Assembly (NCBI GenBank): GCA_025463135.1
Contig: JAOAPY010000049.1
Location: 110,275 to 174,274, forward strand
DNA length: 64,000 nucleotides
From: Acidobacteriota bacterium
GTDB taxonomy: Bacteria; Acidobacteriota; Blastocatellia; Pyrinomonadales; Pyrinomonadaceae
Direction: 5' to 3'
Part shown: positions 44,394 to 54,735 of the stretch, piece by piece
Numbering within the stretch: position 1 is the stretch's first letter
Layout: each line of letters begins with the position of its first letter
Notes under the pieces: generated by a model
What the model was told of the DNA's origin: nothing
Databases searched by the model: none
Seen by the model: the letters and a program-made list of their open reading frames with translations, nothing else
Position numbers and translations under genes: made by a program

Positions 44394-47300
44394 CTATCTA
44401 CCGCACTCGGCGTTGCTGTGCGAGACGACAGTACTGAAGCGCCGCTGATATTCCGCCGAAGTGATGAACGAACAAACCATCCCGCGATAGTTGCTCGCAT
44501 CGTTATTCAACACATTCAGCCAGAAGTTGAAGCCGTCTGCGTCCGGAGTGCGGCGCAGATAACCAAAGTACTGCATCGCGACGAACTGCTGGTTGTAGAC
44601 CGCGCCGGCAAACGTATCGTTGTCTACCAACTGGCGCACAACCAACGCGCGACTTGCGTTCATGCCTGCCCCTTCGTTGTAGCGATTGATCAAAGCTGCG
44701 CGTTCGCCGGATAGATTCACACCGGCTGAACCGTTCATCGTTTGCAGCAGGGCATCGACAAAAGCTTCCGCCGTTGTCTTGCCCTGATACTTATCGGTGA
44801 ACTCTGCGCGCTGCACGAAAGCAACGGCAAAGGCGGTCTTGCTCGATTCAAGATTTGGACCACCGACCACCTGCGCTCTGTCGGCAGAGAACTCGCTGTA
44901 ACGAAGCTGCCGGCCTAACGAGCCTTTGTAAAGTCTGTAAACAAACGAGCCGGTGTCTTTAAACTCCTGCGACAGGAAGAATGCCGCCGAGACATCGATG
45001 CGTTTCGTGCGCACGCAATCAGCATCGCCGTTACAGGAGTTGGCTTGATCTCTCCAGTAGTTGAAGCCGCCGGCATCGGGTTCACGCCCGAGGAAGTCGA
45101 GATACTGTTGCCGCACAAAGTACTCAGCCGTATCGATGGCATTAGCGACTATTGCGGCATCGGCCGCGGCGGTGAATGTGGCGTCAGTCTTATCGCCTAC
45201 CAAAGAGAACGAACGATTAGACGGCGAGAAGCTGTAGTTAGCCAGTTCGGGCGTTACTGTGTAGAAACCACCACTGTCCAGATTGCTGAACCTGTAGTTG
45301 CCATTAGCATCGGTGATCGCCGCAGCCGCGCTTGCCCCTGAAAGACGAATAGTGGTTCCGCCTACGGGAGCGCCATCGGCCCTTACCACTCGACCACTGA
45401 GCACTGCCGGTGCAGCCGAGGGGCTAAGCGGCGTAATCTCCCAAATTCCGCGGCCGTGTGTCGCGATGCGCAGGACACGAATGGCCCCGTTACTACGCGC
45501 CTGAAACTCCATATCGAAGACGGCAACTCGAGGAAGCCCCGTGCTGAACGTACTCCAGGTCGCCCCACCGTCGACCGACACCCAGACACCAATATCAGTG
45601 CCCGCGTAAAGTTTCTGTGAGTTCAGCGGATCGATCGCCAATGCGTTCACGGGAACATCAGGTATGCCGAAGCCCGAAACGCTCCACGTGGTTCCTGCGT
45701 CCGCCAGATTTGTTGTCTTGTAGATGTGCTGGCCTCCGCCAAGCCCAAACCCACCGAGTGTGACGTAGGCGGTATAGGGGGCAGTATTGTCGGTCGGATC
45801 GATGACCACGCGGCCGACAAAATTGTTAGGAACTGTATTCCCCGCATCAAGATTCACGAGCGGGTTAGCTCCCGTCGAAGTGCCAAACAGATTGCCGGTA
45901 CTGCCACCCACCAGCCGCACGTTATCACTATTAGGCGAGATGGCGATGGAGCTTAACGGGGACGCAAAGGTCTGACTGACTGCAGGCATAGTTGGACCTT
46001 TGTCAGCAGAGCGATAGAGTTTGGTGGTCCCGAAGTAGAGTGTATTCGGATTCCCGGGTCCCTGGGCCATGGGCGCATAGAACAAGACGCCATCGGCGCA
46101 ACTAATCCCATTGGCTGTGCCGCCGCAGCCATAAAAATCCGGCCAGCCCGTAACGCCTGGATCAATTTCGGCCGTGGTCTGCGCCCGCGCAAATCCGATC
46201 TGGGCATTAGTCGCATTGAAATAGGTGTGATAAGCCGTCACGGTTACCGTGTCGGTCGCGTTCTGGTCGATGATGGAGTATCCGCCATCGCCAAAGTCGC
46301 CCAGCTTCCAGACATTGCCCGGTTGCAGGAACGGCGTGCCGTTGTCCTGAGTACCGCCGATCATATAATCGCGATCAGTCGGGTGCGTCGATAGATCAGT
46401 GAATTGCGTGGCGTTGAAGCCGGTGTTGTTGAGACTGGCCCAGGTCCCTCCGCCGTCCGTTGACTTAAAAATGCCGCCGTCATTGCCGTGGTAGACAATC
46501 AAAGGATTGGATGGAGCAAACACAATGTCGTGTGTGTCTGGATGCAATCCCACCGATGTCTTGGTCCACGCGCCGCCACCGTCGACGGACCTTTTAGACG
46601 GGGTCTCATCAGCATCGTAGTCACCGCTCCCGCCAACCAGGACATTGAGTGGATTACCAGGATCAACTGCAATGGGCAGGTCATAGAAGCCCTGTCCCCC
46701 TGCGAAACCGCTGGCGCCGGTAAGCGGCGCGGGAGTCCAGGTTACACCACCGTCAATCGACTTTTTCACTGTGCCGTAGTTACCCAGAGCGTTGCATGAC
46801 GCGCAGGCAGGATCGAGTTCGTCCAGGGCCGCGTAGACCGTGACAACGCCGGCCACATTATTGACCGTCAACTGGATGTTAAAGGCCTGTTCCGCCGCCG
46901 GACTGGTAAGTGTTTTTGTGAAAGTAACGTTGCCAGGCAGGGCATCGGCTGCGTTGGTCGAGCGATACACTCCGGACGTTGCGAAGGCAATCGTATCAAC
47001 CACGGCAACCAGTAGATTATTGGAATTGCCTGGCTCGAACTCGATATCGCGCACTGGGTGATTGGTGGTGGCGGGCGGTCCGTCAATATTCAGTTTGGTG
47101 AAAGTAGGTGTGGCCGCCTGTGCGTTATCGCAGCGGAATAACCCGCGATTCGATGTACTCGGTCCGGCATTGCCGCCGCTGCCGCCAACGCCTGAACTGG
47201 TACCTACGTAAAGTATGTTGTTGTTGGTCGGACTCACCACGATCTTGGTGATCGAGCGGCTGTTCGCGAGAAACGCGTTGTTGTTGCCGGCTGCCGTATT

Positions 47301-48185
47301 GAACGGACCTTGCAAGACTGGCGTTGTTTCCGCAGTTAAAATCCGGTACATGCCGACGCCGAAGAAACAGTCCCCGCACAGATTGCCCTCGCCCGTGCCC
47401 ACAAAGAGTGTGGTGGGGGTGACGGGATCGATCGCAATCGCGCCGATGGCCAGTGATTGCGCAGTGTCCATGATAGCGGTCCAGGTGGTCCCGCCGTCGA
47501 TGGTTCGGTAAAGACCACCCTGCGCAGTGCCGACGTAAACGATGTTGGGGTTGGACGGATGAACGGCGATCGAAAGGACGCGACCGCTCACAGGATTTTG
47601 CACACCGGTGGTTTGCCCAAGGGGAATGGGCGCGGGGCCGATCGGCGTCCAACTCGAGCCGCTGATTTCCGGAACCAGACTGCCAGCCTTCGCGGCAGAG
47701 CGCTGTTGTGCTTCCTGCCGTTCCATTTGCCGAATGGCTTGAGCGCGTGCGTCGGGCGACACGTCTTCCGGCAGCGGTAACCCACGCAACATCGCGATCA
47801 TTTCACCACGGCGGCGCAGGTAGTCCTGCTTATTCAGCTCGACGCCGGAACGCGTTTTCATGTCCGCGTCCTTCTCAAAATCTCCCTCGTACTGTTCGGC
47901 GTTTGCGCCTTTCACTCCACGGGTACTCATTTGCAGCTGATCCAGAGAAGAGGCAGCTTGTGGATGCAGACTGGCGGCCAACTGCTTTAGAGCATGCGCT
48001 GCTTTTTTTTGTCCTACCGGAGAGTCGGACGTTGCGCCAGGCGCCGCGTTCGGCTCGAGTTGCCTCGCCGTTCCGCCGGCCGAGGAGGAATGTACTTTCT
48101 CTGCTCCTGCGGGCGAGAGGTTTAATAAGGACAATAGGCATAGGATTGCCATAGCGCCGATCATGATTACGAATTGCCGCCTCAT
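44394..48185 (-). CDS. Large secreted BNR/Ycf48-type beta-propeller protein with CarboxypepD_reg-like and DUF4214 domains (array member 3)
   Basis: 1263 residues with signal peptide 1-28 (FVIMIGAMAILCLLSLLN). A charged helical region at about 90-165 (LNKQDYLRRRGEMIAMLRG) precedes a long sortilin/BNR-like propeller at about 178-915. Repeats of the form IYRSTDGGTTW are visible, e.g. VYVGTAQGGLYRTIDGGTTW and SVDGGATWSTFSTGLP. The carboxypeptidase-regulatory-like domain is at about 925-1010 and DUF4214 at 1012-1263. No active-site motif seen; such propellers usually bind protein or sugar. GAGAGG lies 7-8 bases before the ATG. Sister of member 4 in the passenger, of members 1, 2, 4 and 6 in the C-terminal kilobase. 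Confidence 0.9.
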   Translation of the reverse strand: MRRQFVIMIGAMAILCLLSLLNLSPAGAEKVHSSSAGGTARQLEPNAAPGATSDSPVGQKKAAHALKQLAASLHPQAASSLDQLQMSTRGVKGANAEQYEGDFEKDADMKTRSGVELNKQDYLRRRGEMIAMLRGLPLPEDVSPDARAQAIRQMERQEAQQRSAAKAGSLVPEISGSSWTPIGPAPIPLGQTTGVQNPVSGRVLSIAVHPSNPNIVYVGTAQGGLYRTIDGGTTWTAIMDTAQSLAIGAIAIDPVTPTTLFVGTGEGNLCGDCFFGVGMYRILTAETTPVLQGPFNTAAGNNNAFLANSRSITKIVVSPTNNNILYVGTSSGVGGSGGNAGPSTSNRGLFRCDNAQAATPTFTKLNIDGPPATTNHPVRDIEFEPGNSNNLLVAVVDTIAFATSGVYRSTNAADALPGNVTFTKTLTSPAAEQAFNIQLTVNNVAGVVTVYAALDELDPACASCNALGNYGTVKKSIDGGVTWTPAPLTGASGFAGGQGFYDLPIAVDPGNPLNVLVGGSGDYDADETPSKRSVDGGGAWTKTSVGLHPDTHDIVFAPSNPLIVYHGNDGGIFKSTDGGGTWASLNNTGFNATQFTDLSTHPTDRDYMIGGTQDNGTPFLQPGNVWKLGDFGDGGYSIIDQNATDTVTVTAYHTYFNATNAQIGFARAQTTAEIDPGVTGWPDFYGCGGTANGISCADGVLFYAPMAQGPGNPNTLYFGTTKLYRSADKGPTMPAVSQTFASPLSSIAISPNSDNVRLVGGSTGNLFGTSTGANPLVNLDAGNTVPNNFVGRVVIDPTDNTAPYTAYVTLGGFGLGGGQHIYKTTNLADAGTTWSVSGFGIPDVPVNALAIDPLNSQKLYAGTDIGVWVSVDGGATWSTFSTGLPRVAVFDMEFQARSNGAIRVLRIATHGRGIWEITPLSPSAAPAVLSGRVVRADGAPVGGTTIRLSGASAAAAITDANGNYRFSNLDSGGFYTVTPELANYSFSPSNRSFSLVGDKTDATFTAAADAAIVANAIDTAEYFVRQQYLDFLGREPDAGGFNYWRDQANSCNGDADCVRTKRIDVSAAFFLSQEFKDTGSFVYRLYKGSLGRQLRYSEFSADRAQVVGGPNLESSKTAFAVAFVQRAEFTDKYQGKTTAEAFVDALLQTMNGSAGVNLSGERAALINRYNEGAGMNASRALVVRQLVDNDTFAGAVYNQQFVAMQYFGYLRRTPDADGFNFWLNVLNNDASNYRGMVCSFITSAEYQRRFSTVVSHSNAECGR

Positions 48186-48270
48186 TTTTTTTACCTCTCA
48201 AGATTGAACGTGCGTTACCGTCTGCAAACGATCCTGTTATGGGAACGGAGACAGCTATCGGGGGAGTCTA

Positions 48271-48299
48271 AAATTATTACCTGTCACCGTTAGTGTCAA
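48271..48299 (-). promoter_or_regulatory. Sigma70-type promoter of array member 3
   Basis: On the - strand, TTGACA (48294-48299), 17-bp spacer beginning CTAACGGT, TAATTT (48271-48276). It gives a leader of about 80 bases. Confidence 0.65.
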
Positions 48300-48417
48300 G
48301 AGATGGCAGGAAAGAAATAATTAGTGTCGAGCGTGCCGTCGCGGTTGTTCCTGGTCACCTAAGCAAAAAAAAGAGAAGCGAAGGAGGGATGCCGGACTGC
48401 CATGTTGCCAGGTGGGA

Positions 48418-48460
48418 TCCAAAAAGAGAGCGCCAGGCGAACACGATGGATCGCCTGGCG
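48418..48460 (-). terminator. Rho-independent terminator of array member 4
   Basis: Perfect 10-bp stem CGCCAGGCGA/TCGCCTGGCG (48431-48440 with 48451-48460), followed on the - strand by CTCTCTTTTTGG. It lies 20 bp past the stop of array member 4. Confidence 0.85.
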
Positions 48461-48479
48461 CGGAAGCAGAGTTAAGTGA

Positions 48480-51400
48480 CTATCGAGTGCCAGGGCACTC
48501 AGAGTTACTGTGTGAAACCAAGGTGCCAAACCTCCGTTGATATTCCGCCGAGGTGATGAACGAACAAACCATTCCGCGATAGTTGCCGGAATCGTTATTC
48601 AACACGTTCAGCCAGAAGTTAAGGCCGTCAGCGTCCGGACTGCGGCGCAAATAACCAAAGTACTGCATCGCGACGAACTGCTGGTTGTAGACGGCGTTTG
48701 CGAACGTGTCGTTGTCTACCAACTGCCGCACAACCAGGGCTCGGCTTGCGTTCATTCCTGCCCCTTCGTTGTAGCGACTGATCAAAGCTGCGCGTTCGCC
48801 GGATAGATTCACACCGGCTGAACCGTTCATCGTTTGCAGCAGGGCATCGACAAAAGCTTCAGCCGTTGTCTTGCCCTGATACTTATCGGTGAACTCTGCG
48901 CGCTGCACGAAGGCAGCGGCAAAGGTGGTCTTGCTCGATTCAAGATTTGGACCACCGACAACCTGTGACCTGTCGGCAGAGAACTCGCTGTAGCGAAGTT
49001 GGCGGCCAAGCGCTCCCTTGTAAAGTCTATAGACAAACGAGCCGGTGTCTTTGAACTCCTGCGACAGGAAGAATGCCGCCGAGACATCGATGCGCTTCGT
49101 GCGCACGCAATCAGCATCGCCGTTACAGGAGTTGGCTTGTTCTCTCCAGTAGTTGAAGCCGCCGGCATCGGGTTCACGCCCGAGGAAGTCGAGATACTGT
49201 TGCCGCACAAAGTACTCAGCCGTGTCGATAGCGTTAGCGACTATTGCCGCATCAGCCGCGGCGGTGAAGGTGGCGTCAGTTTTATCGCCGACCAGCGAGA
49301 ACGAACGGTTGGCTGGACTAAAGTGATAGTTCGCAAAATCCGGCGTGACCGTGTAGAAGCCACCAGTGTCGAGATTTCCAAAACTGTAGCGGCCTTGATC
49401 ATTTGTAATGGTCGTACCCGTTTTCTGTCCGGACAAGCGCACAGTCACTCCCGCCGAAGGCGAGCCATCGGCAGTTGTCACTGAACCGCTGATCCTTGCC
49501 GCTGCTGCGGTGGGGCTGGGAAGGGCCTTTTCCCACATACCTCGTCCGTGTGTTGCCACGCGGAGGAGGCGAGCAGTTGGTTGAATCGCCATATCGAAGA
49601 CACTGACCCGCGGAAGTCCCAGTCCAAAGGGGGCCCAGCTGGCGCCACTGTCCACTGAAAAATAAACTCCGATGTCTGAACCGGCATAGAGAACAGAAAC
49701 GCCGGGATGCGAAGGATCGTTTCCATCAACCGCGAAGGCATTCACCGGAATGTTGGGCAAGCCATTTCCAGAGTTGCCAATCGAGGTCCATGTCGGCGTG
49801 GCACTATTCAGATTAGTGGTTCTCCAAATATTACCCGCCGTTGAAGGATTGGTGTAGTAAGAGATTGTGACGTAAGCCGTGTTGCTATTGAGCGGATCGA
49901 TCACTGCGCGACCGATATGCCGGTTCGTAGTACTGGCTGTCGCATTCGTCGGAAACGGGAAGGCCGTGTTGGTCAGCGTTGTCGACCCGGTAGTGGTCGC
50001 GAAAACGTTGCCGTTGCGCATGCCGACGATGCGAACATTGTCATCGGTTGGTCCGATTCCGATCGCCGAAACCGCCACACCCGCAATCAGGGGGTTCTGA
50101 CTGACGATGGTCATCGTATCGCCCCGGTCGGTGGAGCGATAGAGCTTGTTGGTGCCGAAGTAGAGCGTGTTAGGGTTGCCCGCGCCTCCTGGTCCCAGGG
50201 CCATTGGAGCGTAGAACAAGACCGTGTCGGTGCCGTTGAGGCCGTTGGTCGCCGCAAAGGCAGCACCATCGCAGGAAGGTGTTGGATCAGTTCCCCCACC
50301 GAATCCACGGAACTCCCATGAGTTCTTGACCGCAAGGCACGCTCCCAGGTTGGTGCGATCAAATCCGATAAGGTTATTGGTCTGGTTGAAGAAGGTATGA
50401 TACATCGTCACGTTGACGGTATCCGTGGAACTCTGATCGATCAACGAAAAGCCGCCGTCGCCGCCTTCAGCCGAAAGCCAGTTGCCTTGGGAAAGGGTCT
50501 GCGCTTCAGTGCCGTTATCCTGCGTGCCGCCGATGGTAAAGTTCTGATCAGTTGGATGCACCGCCAGACTTACAAATTGAACCGTACCCAACGGACCATT
50601 GTTCTGATCGAGCCAAGCCGTCCCTGGAGGCGCTCCGCCTGCTACTGCTGTCTCCTGTCGTTTCCAAACGCCACCGTCGTTTACAAACCAGACAGTATGA
50701 GGCGAGCTTACCGCATCGACGAAGATGTAGTGGCTGTCGGCGTGTAGTCCCGTATCGTCTCTGGTAAACGTTGTGCCGCCGTCGGTTGATTTCTTTAAGA
50801 CGTCCTGGCAAGTGCCGCGCGCATTTCCGCCCAGGTAAACCACGTTGGCGTCAGTCGGATCCACTCCTACCGGAGCGTCATAAACGCATTGGCCGCCGCA
50901 GTAACCTTCAGCGGCGGTCAGAGGCGGGGACCACGTCAAGCCGCCATCGGTTGATTTTCTGAGCCTGCCTGCTTGACTGATACTGGAACAAGCGGCAACG
51001 CCGGACGGTTCGTTGGTAGCGCAATAGGCGGTCACAACGGCTCCAACTTTGTTGATAGCGAGATGCATCACCAGACCGTTGAATCCCGGGAACAGCACCT
51101 GAGTAAAAGTCGGCGTTGCTGCCAACGCATTGGTTGAACGCATCACCACGCCGCCGGTAGTCGTGCCGGAGGTCGTCACCAGCAGAACCTGATTCGCACC
51201 ACCATCGAAGCCCGGATCAAGCACCATATCGAATATGGATGTGTTGCCGGTACCAGGCGCATCCAGACTGCCATCGGTATTTACAATGAGCTTGCTAAAC
51301 GTGACAGCGCCGGCGGCAGCGGTTGCATTGGTTGAGCGAAAGACACCGCGGAGTGCAAGGGGCGGAATCGTATTGCTCAGGGCGTTGCCACTTGCGCCGG

Positions 51401-52361
51401 AAACACCCGCCGCAGTGGATACAAAGATCGTTGCCGGGTCGGTTGGATGCACCAGTATCTTCGAGATCGCGCGGCCGTTGAAGCAATTGTAGGTCAGAGC
51501 GGTGGTGCTGCCGGTTGTGATCGAAGGATTTATAGGTCCGACCAAAGTGGCGGTCGTGTCGACATTGTCTATGCGATAGACGCCTACGCCAAAGAAGCTA
51601 TCGGCGGAATTATTGGGTTCGCCGGTGCCCACATAAAGAATTGTAGGATCGGAAGGAGCCAGAGCTATCGCTCCGATCGACAATGACTGCGCCGCGTCAA
51701 AAATTGGCTGCCAGGTCGAACCGCCGTCGGTCGAGCGCCATACGCCCCCTTGTGCGGTTCCCATATAGACTTTGTTTGAGTTCGTGGGGTCGACCACCAA
51801 CATAGTAGCGCGGCCGGTAGTTGCCGCTGTTGAGGGCGACTGCTGTGTTTGTCCATTTGGTATGGGCCGCGGACCGATCTCCGTCCAAGTCGTGAAGAGC
51901 TCGGGTTGGTTGCTTGCCTTGATCCTGGCAGCCCTCAGCTGCTCGGCTTGTTGAACTTCCATCCGCTCAATCGCTTTGCCTCGTAAGAGTGGGTTGATGG
52001 TATGCGCCGGATCAAGACCACGCAGGCTACTGATGTATTCAGAGCGCAACTGTAAATACTCTTCCTTGTTTATTCGGTGTCGCGCTTTGACCTTAGTGGG
52101 CAGGTCGGGGTCATAGGCCGAATCTTCGTCTTCTTCCTGGCGCGTAATCTTGACCGTTGCCGGTCGCCCGTCCCCGCCGAGGTCAGGAAGACGCTTGGCA
52201 TTCTTGCCGTCTCTAGCAGTTTCAGTTCGACTGCTCTTATCTTTCTTGTCCGAGGTCTCGCCTCGACTCTTGCTCTGCGTTATCGAAGGTGCAAGGACTA
52301 TGAAAGCAATGAACAGAACTGTGGTTATTCCAGCTAGTAACAGCCTGAGACTCGCGCGCAT
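48480..52361 (-). CDS. Large secreted BNR/Ycf48-type beta-propeller protein with CarboxypepD_reg-like and DUF4214 domains (array member 4)
   Basis: 1293 residues, signal peptide 1-28 (LLLAGITTVLFIAFIVLAPS). A charged helical linker (RINKEEYLQLRSEYISSLRG) parallels the one in member 3. Propeller region about 157-945 with repeats such as VYMGTAQGGVWRSTDGGSTW and LKKSTDGGTTFTRDDTGLH. The carboxypeptidase-regulatory-like domain is at about 951-1035 (GSVTTADGSPSAGVTVRLSG), DUF4214 at 1044-1293, ending SHSNSECPGTR. GGAGAA stands 7 bases before the ATG. It has its own promoter and terminator. The passenger is only moderately similar to member 3 although the C-terminal DNA is nearly the same. Confidence 0.9.
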   Translation of the reverse strand: MRASLRLLLAGITTVLFIAFIVLAPSITQSKSRGETSDKKDKSSRTETARDGKNAKRLPDLGGDGRPATVKITRQEEDEDSAYDPDLPTKVKARHRINKEEYLQLRSEYISSLRGLDPAHTINPLLRGKAIERMEVQQAEQLRAARIKASNQPELFTTWTEIGPRPIPNGQTQQSPSTAATTGRATMLVVDPTNSNKVYMGTAQGGVWRSTDGGSTWQPIFDAAQSLSIGAIALAPSDPTILYVGTGEPNNSADSFFGVGVYRIDNVDTTATLVGPINPSITTGSTTALTYNCFNGRAISKILVHPTDPATIFVSTAAGVSGASGNALSNTIPPLALRGVFRSTNATAAAGAVTFSKLIVNTDGSLDAPGTGNTSIFDMVLDPGFDGGANQVLLVTTSGTTTGGVVMRSTNALAATPTFTQVLFPGFNGLVMHLAINKVGAVVTAYCATNEPSGVAACSSISQAGRLRKSTDGGLTWSPPLTAAEGYCGGQCVYDAPVGVDPTDANVVYLGGNARGTCQDVLKKSTDGGTTFTRDDTGLHADSHYIFVDAVSSPHTVWFVNDGGVWKRQETAVAGGAPPGTAWLDQNNGPLGTVQFVSLAVHPTDQNFTIGGTQDNGTEAQTLSQGNWLSAEGGDGGFSLIDQSSTDTVNVTMYHTFFNQTNNLIGFDRTNLGACLAVKNSWEFRGFGGGTDPTPSCDGAAFAATNGLNGTDTVLFYAPMALGPGGAGNPNTLYFGTNKLYRSTDRGDTMTIVSQNPLIAGVAVSAIGIGPTDDNVRIVGMRNGNVFATTTGSTTLTNTAFPFPTNATASTTNRHIGRAVIDPLNSNTAYVTISYYTNPSTAGNIWRTTNLNSATPTWTSIGNSGNGLPNIPVNAFAVDGNDPSHPGVSVLYAGSDIGVYFSVDSGASWAPFGLGLPRVSVFDMAIQPTARLLRVATHGRGMWEKALPSPTAAAARISGSVTTADGSPSAGVTVRLSGQKTGTTITNDQGRYSFGNLDTGGFYTVTPDFANYHFSPANRSFSLVGDKTDATFTAAADAAIVANAIDTAEYFVRQQYLDFLGREPDAGGFNYWREQANSCNGDADCVRTKRIDVSAAFFLSQEFKDTGSFVYRLYKGALGRQLRYSEFSADRSQVVGGPNLESSKTTFAAAFVQRAEFTDKYQGKTTAEAFVDALLQTMNGSAGVNLSGERAALISRYNEGAGMNASRALVVRQLVDNDTFANAVYNQQFVAMQYFGYLRRSPDADGLNFWLNVLNNDSGNYRGMVCSFITSAEYQRRFGTLVSHSNSECPGTR

Positions 52362-52470
52362 TTGATGTTCTCCTCAATGGTAGACTACGGGAAATGTTGA
52401 TTGCAGTTGCTTGCCTAAAAGTTCATTTTCAGAGTCGACAAGTGGACTGACTTCTGAACAGGTGGTAAGA

Positions 52471-52499
52471 AATTTAGTCGAGGGACCGTTGCCAGTCAA
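52471..52499 (-). promoter_or_regulatory. Sigma70-type promoter of array member 4
   Basis: On the - strand, TTGACT (52494-52499), 17-bp spacer GGCAACGGTCCCTCGAC, TAAATT (52471-52476). The leader is about 100 bases. The spacer word AACGG also occurs in the promoters of members 3 and 5. Confidence 0.7.
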
Positions 52500-52574
52500 G
52501 CAAAAACCGTCAAATTCATCACAAGAGTGAGGAATTCAGGTGTAGCTGCGGCCTTGGTGCAGTTAGTTGCCACT

Positions 52575-54581
52575 TCAATGGGAATCCCTCACCCTCTGTT
52601 GAGCGTTTGCCAGAGATTCCTGCGCCGCCGCCGAATTAGGATCGAGGCTCAACGCTCGCTCGTAGGCTTTTATGGCCATCGCCGTACGTCCATAGGCCTC
52701 AAGGTACTTTCCTCGATTGATCAGCATATTGACGTAGACCGGAATCACTTTGCTCATAACTACGTCGTCAGCTGTGAAATTGAAACTGCCGTCGTTGATA
52801 CCGCGCGTCACCAGCTCCTGGTTTGGGACCTCGTGAAACTCCAGATCCGGAGCGAGACGAAACACCAAGCCTTCGGGAATAAGGCGGTACTGGTTCGTGA
52901 TCGCCTGCGCGAACTCCACGTCTTCCCGGCCAAGCCCGACGTCCGAAGTGACATAGACCGGCGCCTGGACCAATCGCGTGCGGACAAACGCGAGCACCAT
53001 TTGTTGAAAGTGATCGTTGATCTGACGGTTGAGTGTTGGACTGCGAACATAGGCGTCGGGATCCGCTTCCCAATGGTGCAGGTCTGACAGGAATGCCTCG
53101 GTTTCAACGCGAGTGTCCGTCATCAAATCAGGATATTGTGATCGAAGATAGTCGAAGTACCACGAGCGTCGCAGCAGGTTCAGGTCAATAGCGATAACAT
53201 CACGACGTTCCAACTCGATCTCGCGCACATAAAGAAGCGGTGCATAGACTTGCCAATCACTGGTCAGTAGCATTCCGCGGGGAGCAATCGGTCTTTCAAT
53301 ATTCCTGACATAGTCGCTGGCTAGAAAAAAATTATGCCGATTTGTGAAAGGGTAGTTCGCCGCCACGGTCACTAACGGAACCAGCAATACCAGCGCCGCG
53401 ATCGTGATCGTAGCGGCCTTTTTTTGCGGCCACTTGCGCAGGCCCCAAAGTAGCAAAGAGTGCGCGCCAAACCCTGCGTTAGCGGAAACGGCTGCGAACA
53501 GGGGCAAGTAATAGGCGCCCTTGTCCTCGGCGATTTCATAGTTCAGTGAATAGGCCAGGTCGGTGATTACGATGAGAGCGAAAAACCAAAAGGCCGTCCG
53601 GTCACCTCGCCAGAGTGAAAAGAAACCGATAGCGGCAAGTAATAATGTCAGCGGCAGCCAGGCCGGGCTGAACTCGCGCACCGCCAGCTTGGCGAACTCC
53701 ATCGACTGGTTGGCAATTTGCTCAGGAGAGAATGAAAGGAAGACCTGATACTGATGACCCGAGATGTGCCCCCAAATCCGCTGCGCCGTGCGCGGATCGC
53801 CCCAATTGATTATGGGCGATCGATGGGCTGCGAGCGGCAAATAGGAATAGACGATAAAAGCCCCGGCAGTGGCGATCAGAGCGCAATAGAGCAGCTGTTT
53901 ACTCTTGAAAAACTCCCACCCGGCTCTTCTGTAAACCAGGACATACAACGCAGGCAGCATTACTCCCACGGTGACATGATGGACACCGAGTGCCACTCCG
54001 AAGATCAGCGCCGCGCAATACAGCAAACGTGCGTTGTCCGTTGCGCGCCAGCAAAACATTAGAAACCAGATAGTGACAATAAGCAGCGTATTAAGTGTGT
54101 AGACCTCTGCCACCGTCGCAAAGGACCAGAGGGTCCGCGAGAAAGCCAACACCAGCGCCGCGACTATCGCCGGAATAATTAACCACAGTTGATTTACTCG
54201 GGGCTGAGTCGCGGTTGCGGAATTTTTTGATCCCTGCTTTTTGCGATGTTTCCTTCCGCCAACCCCGCCGCCTTTGCCCGAGGGCTCGCCGAAATTTGTG
54301 AGATTGGATAGCGATTCGCACATGAAGAGAAAGAGGGAACTGACTGCAAGGGCTGCGAAGAGCGCTGACGCAAAGTTCACGCGCTGAGCAATGTTTCCGA
54401 GCGGCATCCAGGTCGCGACGTGCGCCAGCAAGAGATAGAGGGGGAATCCAGGAGGGTGGGCCACGCCCAGCGCCCTCGCGGCAACGATCAATTCTCCGCT
54501 GTCTACAAACGTAACCGTAGGCGCCATCGTGAGGACATAAATAGCCAGCGTCAACGCGAATACGAGGACCGCTCCCACCAT
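52575..54581 (-). CDS. DUF2723 multi-pass membrane protein (glycosyltransferase-like) with C-terminal TPR
   Basis: About 669 residues. Family signature near the start: YVLTMAPTVTFVDSGELIVAA followed by LGVAHPPGFPLYLLLAHV, with the Asp-Ser-Gly-Glu and His-Pro-Pro-Gly residues conserved in DUF2723 (TMEM260-type O-mannosyltransferase relatives). About ten hydrophobic helices fill residues 1-420. An outer soluble part follows, and one TPR unit (AYERALSLDPNSAAAQESLA) ends it. The start is ATG 54581, or TTG 54602 with GGGAG 5 bases upstream; the longer frame to 54848 overlaps the neighbour and is not credible. It lies within the surface-protein array on the same strand, which suggests a role in modifying exported proteins; that is inference. 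Confidence 0.85.
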   Translation of the reverse strand: MVGAVLVFALTLAIYVLTMAPTVTFVDSGELIVAARALGVAHPPGFPLYLLLAHVATWMPLGNIAQRVNFASALFAALAVSSLFLFMCESLSNLTNFGEPSGKGGGVGGRKHRKKQGSKNSATATQPRVNQLWLIIPAIVAALVLAFSRTLWSFATVAEVYTLNTLLIVTIWFLMFCWRATDNARLLYCAALIFGVALGVHHVTVGVMLPALYVLVYRRAGWEFFKSKQLLYCALIATAGAFIVYSYLPLAAHRSPIINWGDPRTAQRIWGHISGHQYQVFLSFSPEQIANQSMEFAKLAVREFSPAWLPLTLLLAAIGFFSLWRGDRTAFWFFALIVITDLAYSLNYEIAEDKGAYYLPLFAAVSANAGFGAHSLLLWGLRKWPQKKAATITIAALVLLVPLVTVAANYPFTNRHNFFLASDYVRNIERPIAPRGMLLTSDWQVYAPLLYVREIELERRDVIAIDLNLLRRSWYFDYLRSQYPDLMTDTRVETEAFLSDLHHWEADPDAYVRSPTLNRQINDHFQQMVLAFVRTRLVQAPVYVTSDVGLGREDVEFAQAITNQYRLIPEGLVFRLAPDLEFHEVPNQELVTRGINDGSFNFTADDVVMSKVIPVYVNMLINRGKYLEAYGRTAMAIKAYERALSLDPNSAAAQESLANAQQRVRDSH

Positions 54582-54679
54582 ACGTGTGCGTTTGAGTTCC
54601 AAGAGATCTCCCGGCTGATCAAGAATGAAACAAACTGGGCTCCAGGCGATCGGAGAACCGAGAGTATAGAACGTCGGAA

Positions 54680-54712
54680 ACAAAGCAGGCGAGCCATCGC
54701 TGACTCGCCTGT
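54680..54712 (-). terminator. Rho-independent terminator of array member 5
   Basis: Stem CAGGCGAG/CTCGCCTG (54686-54693 with 54704-54711), followed on the - strand by CTTTGTTTC. It lies 24 bp past the stop codon of member 5, before the DUF2723 gene. Confidence 0.7.
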
Positions 54713-54735
54713 TCGGTTTTGGATTAGTTGCGCGG

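Noticed and set aside
47125..47652. A 175-codon - strand frame inside array member 3
   Set aside because: Overlaps the real gene in another frame, with Arg/His-rich composition typical of a GC-skewed shadow.
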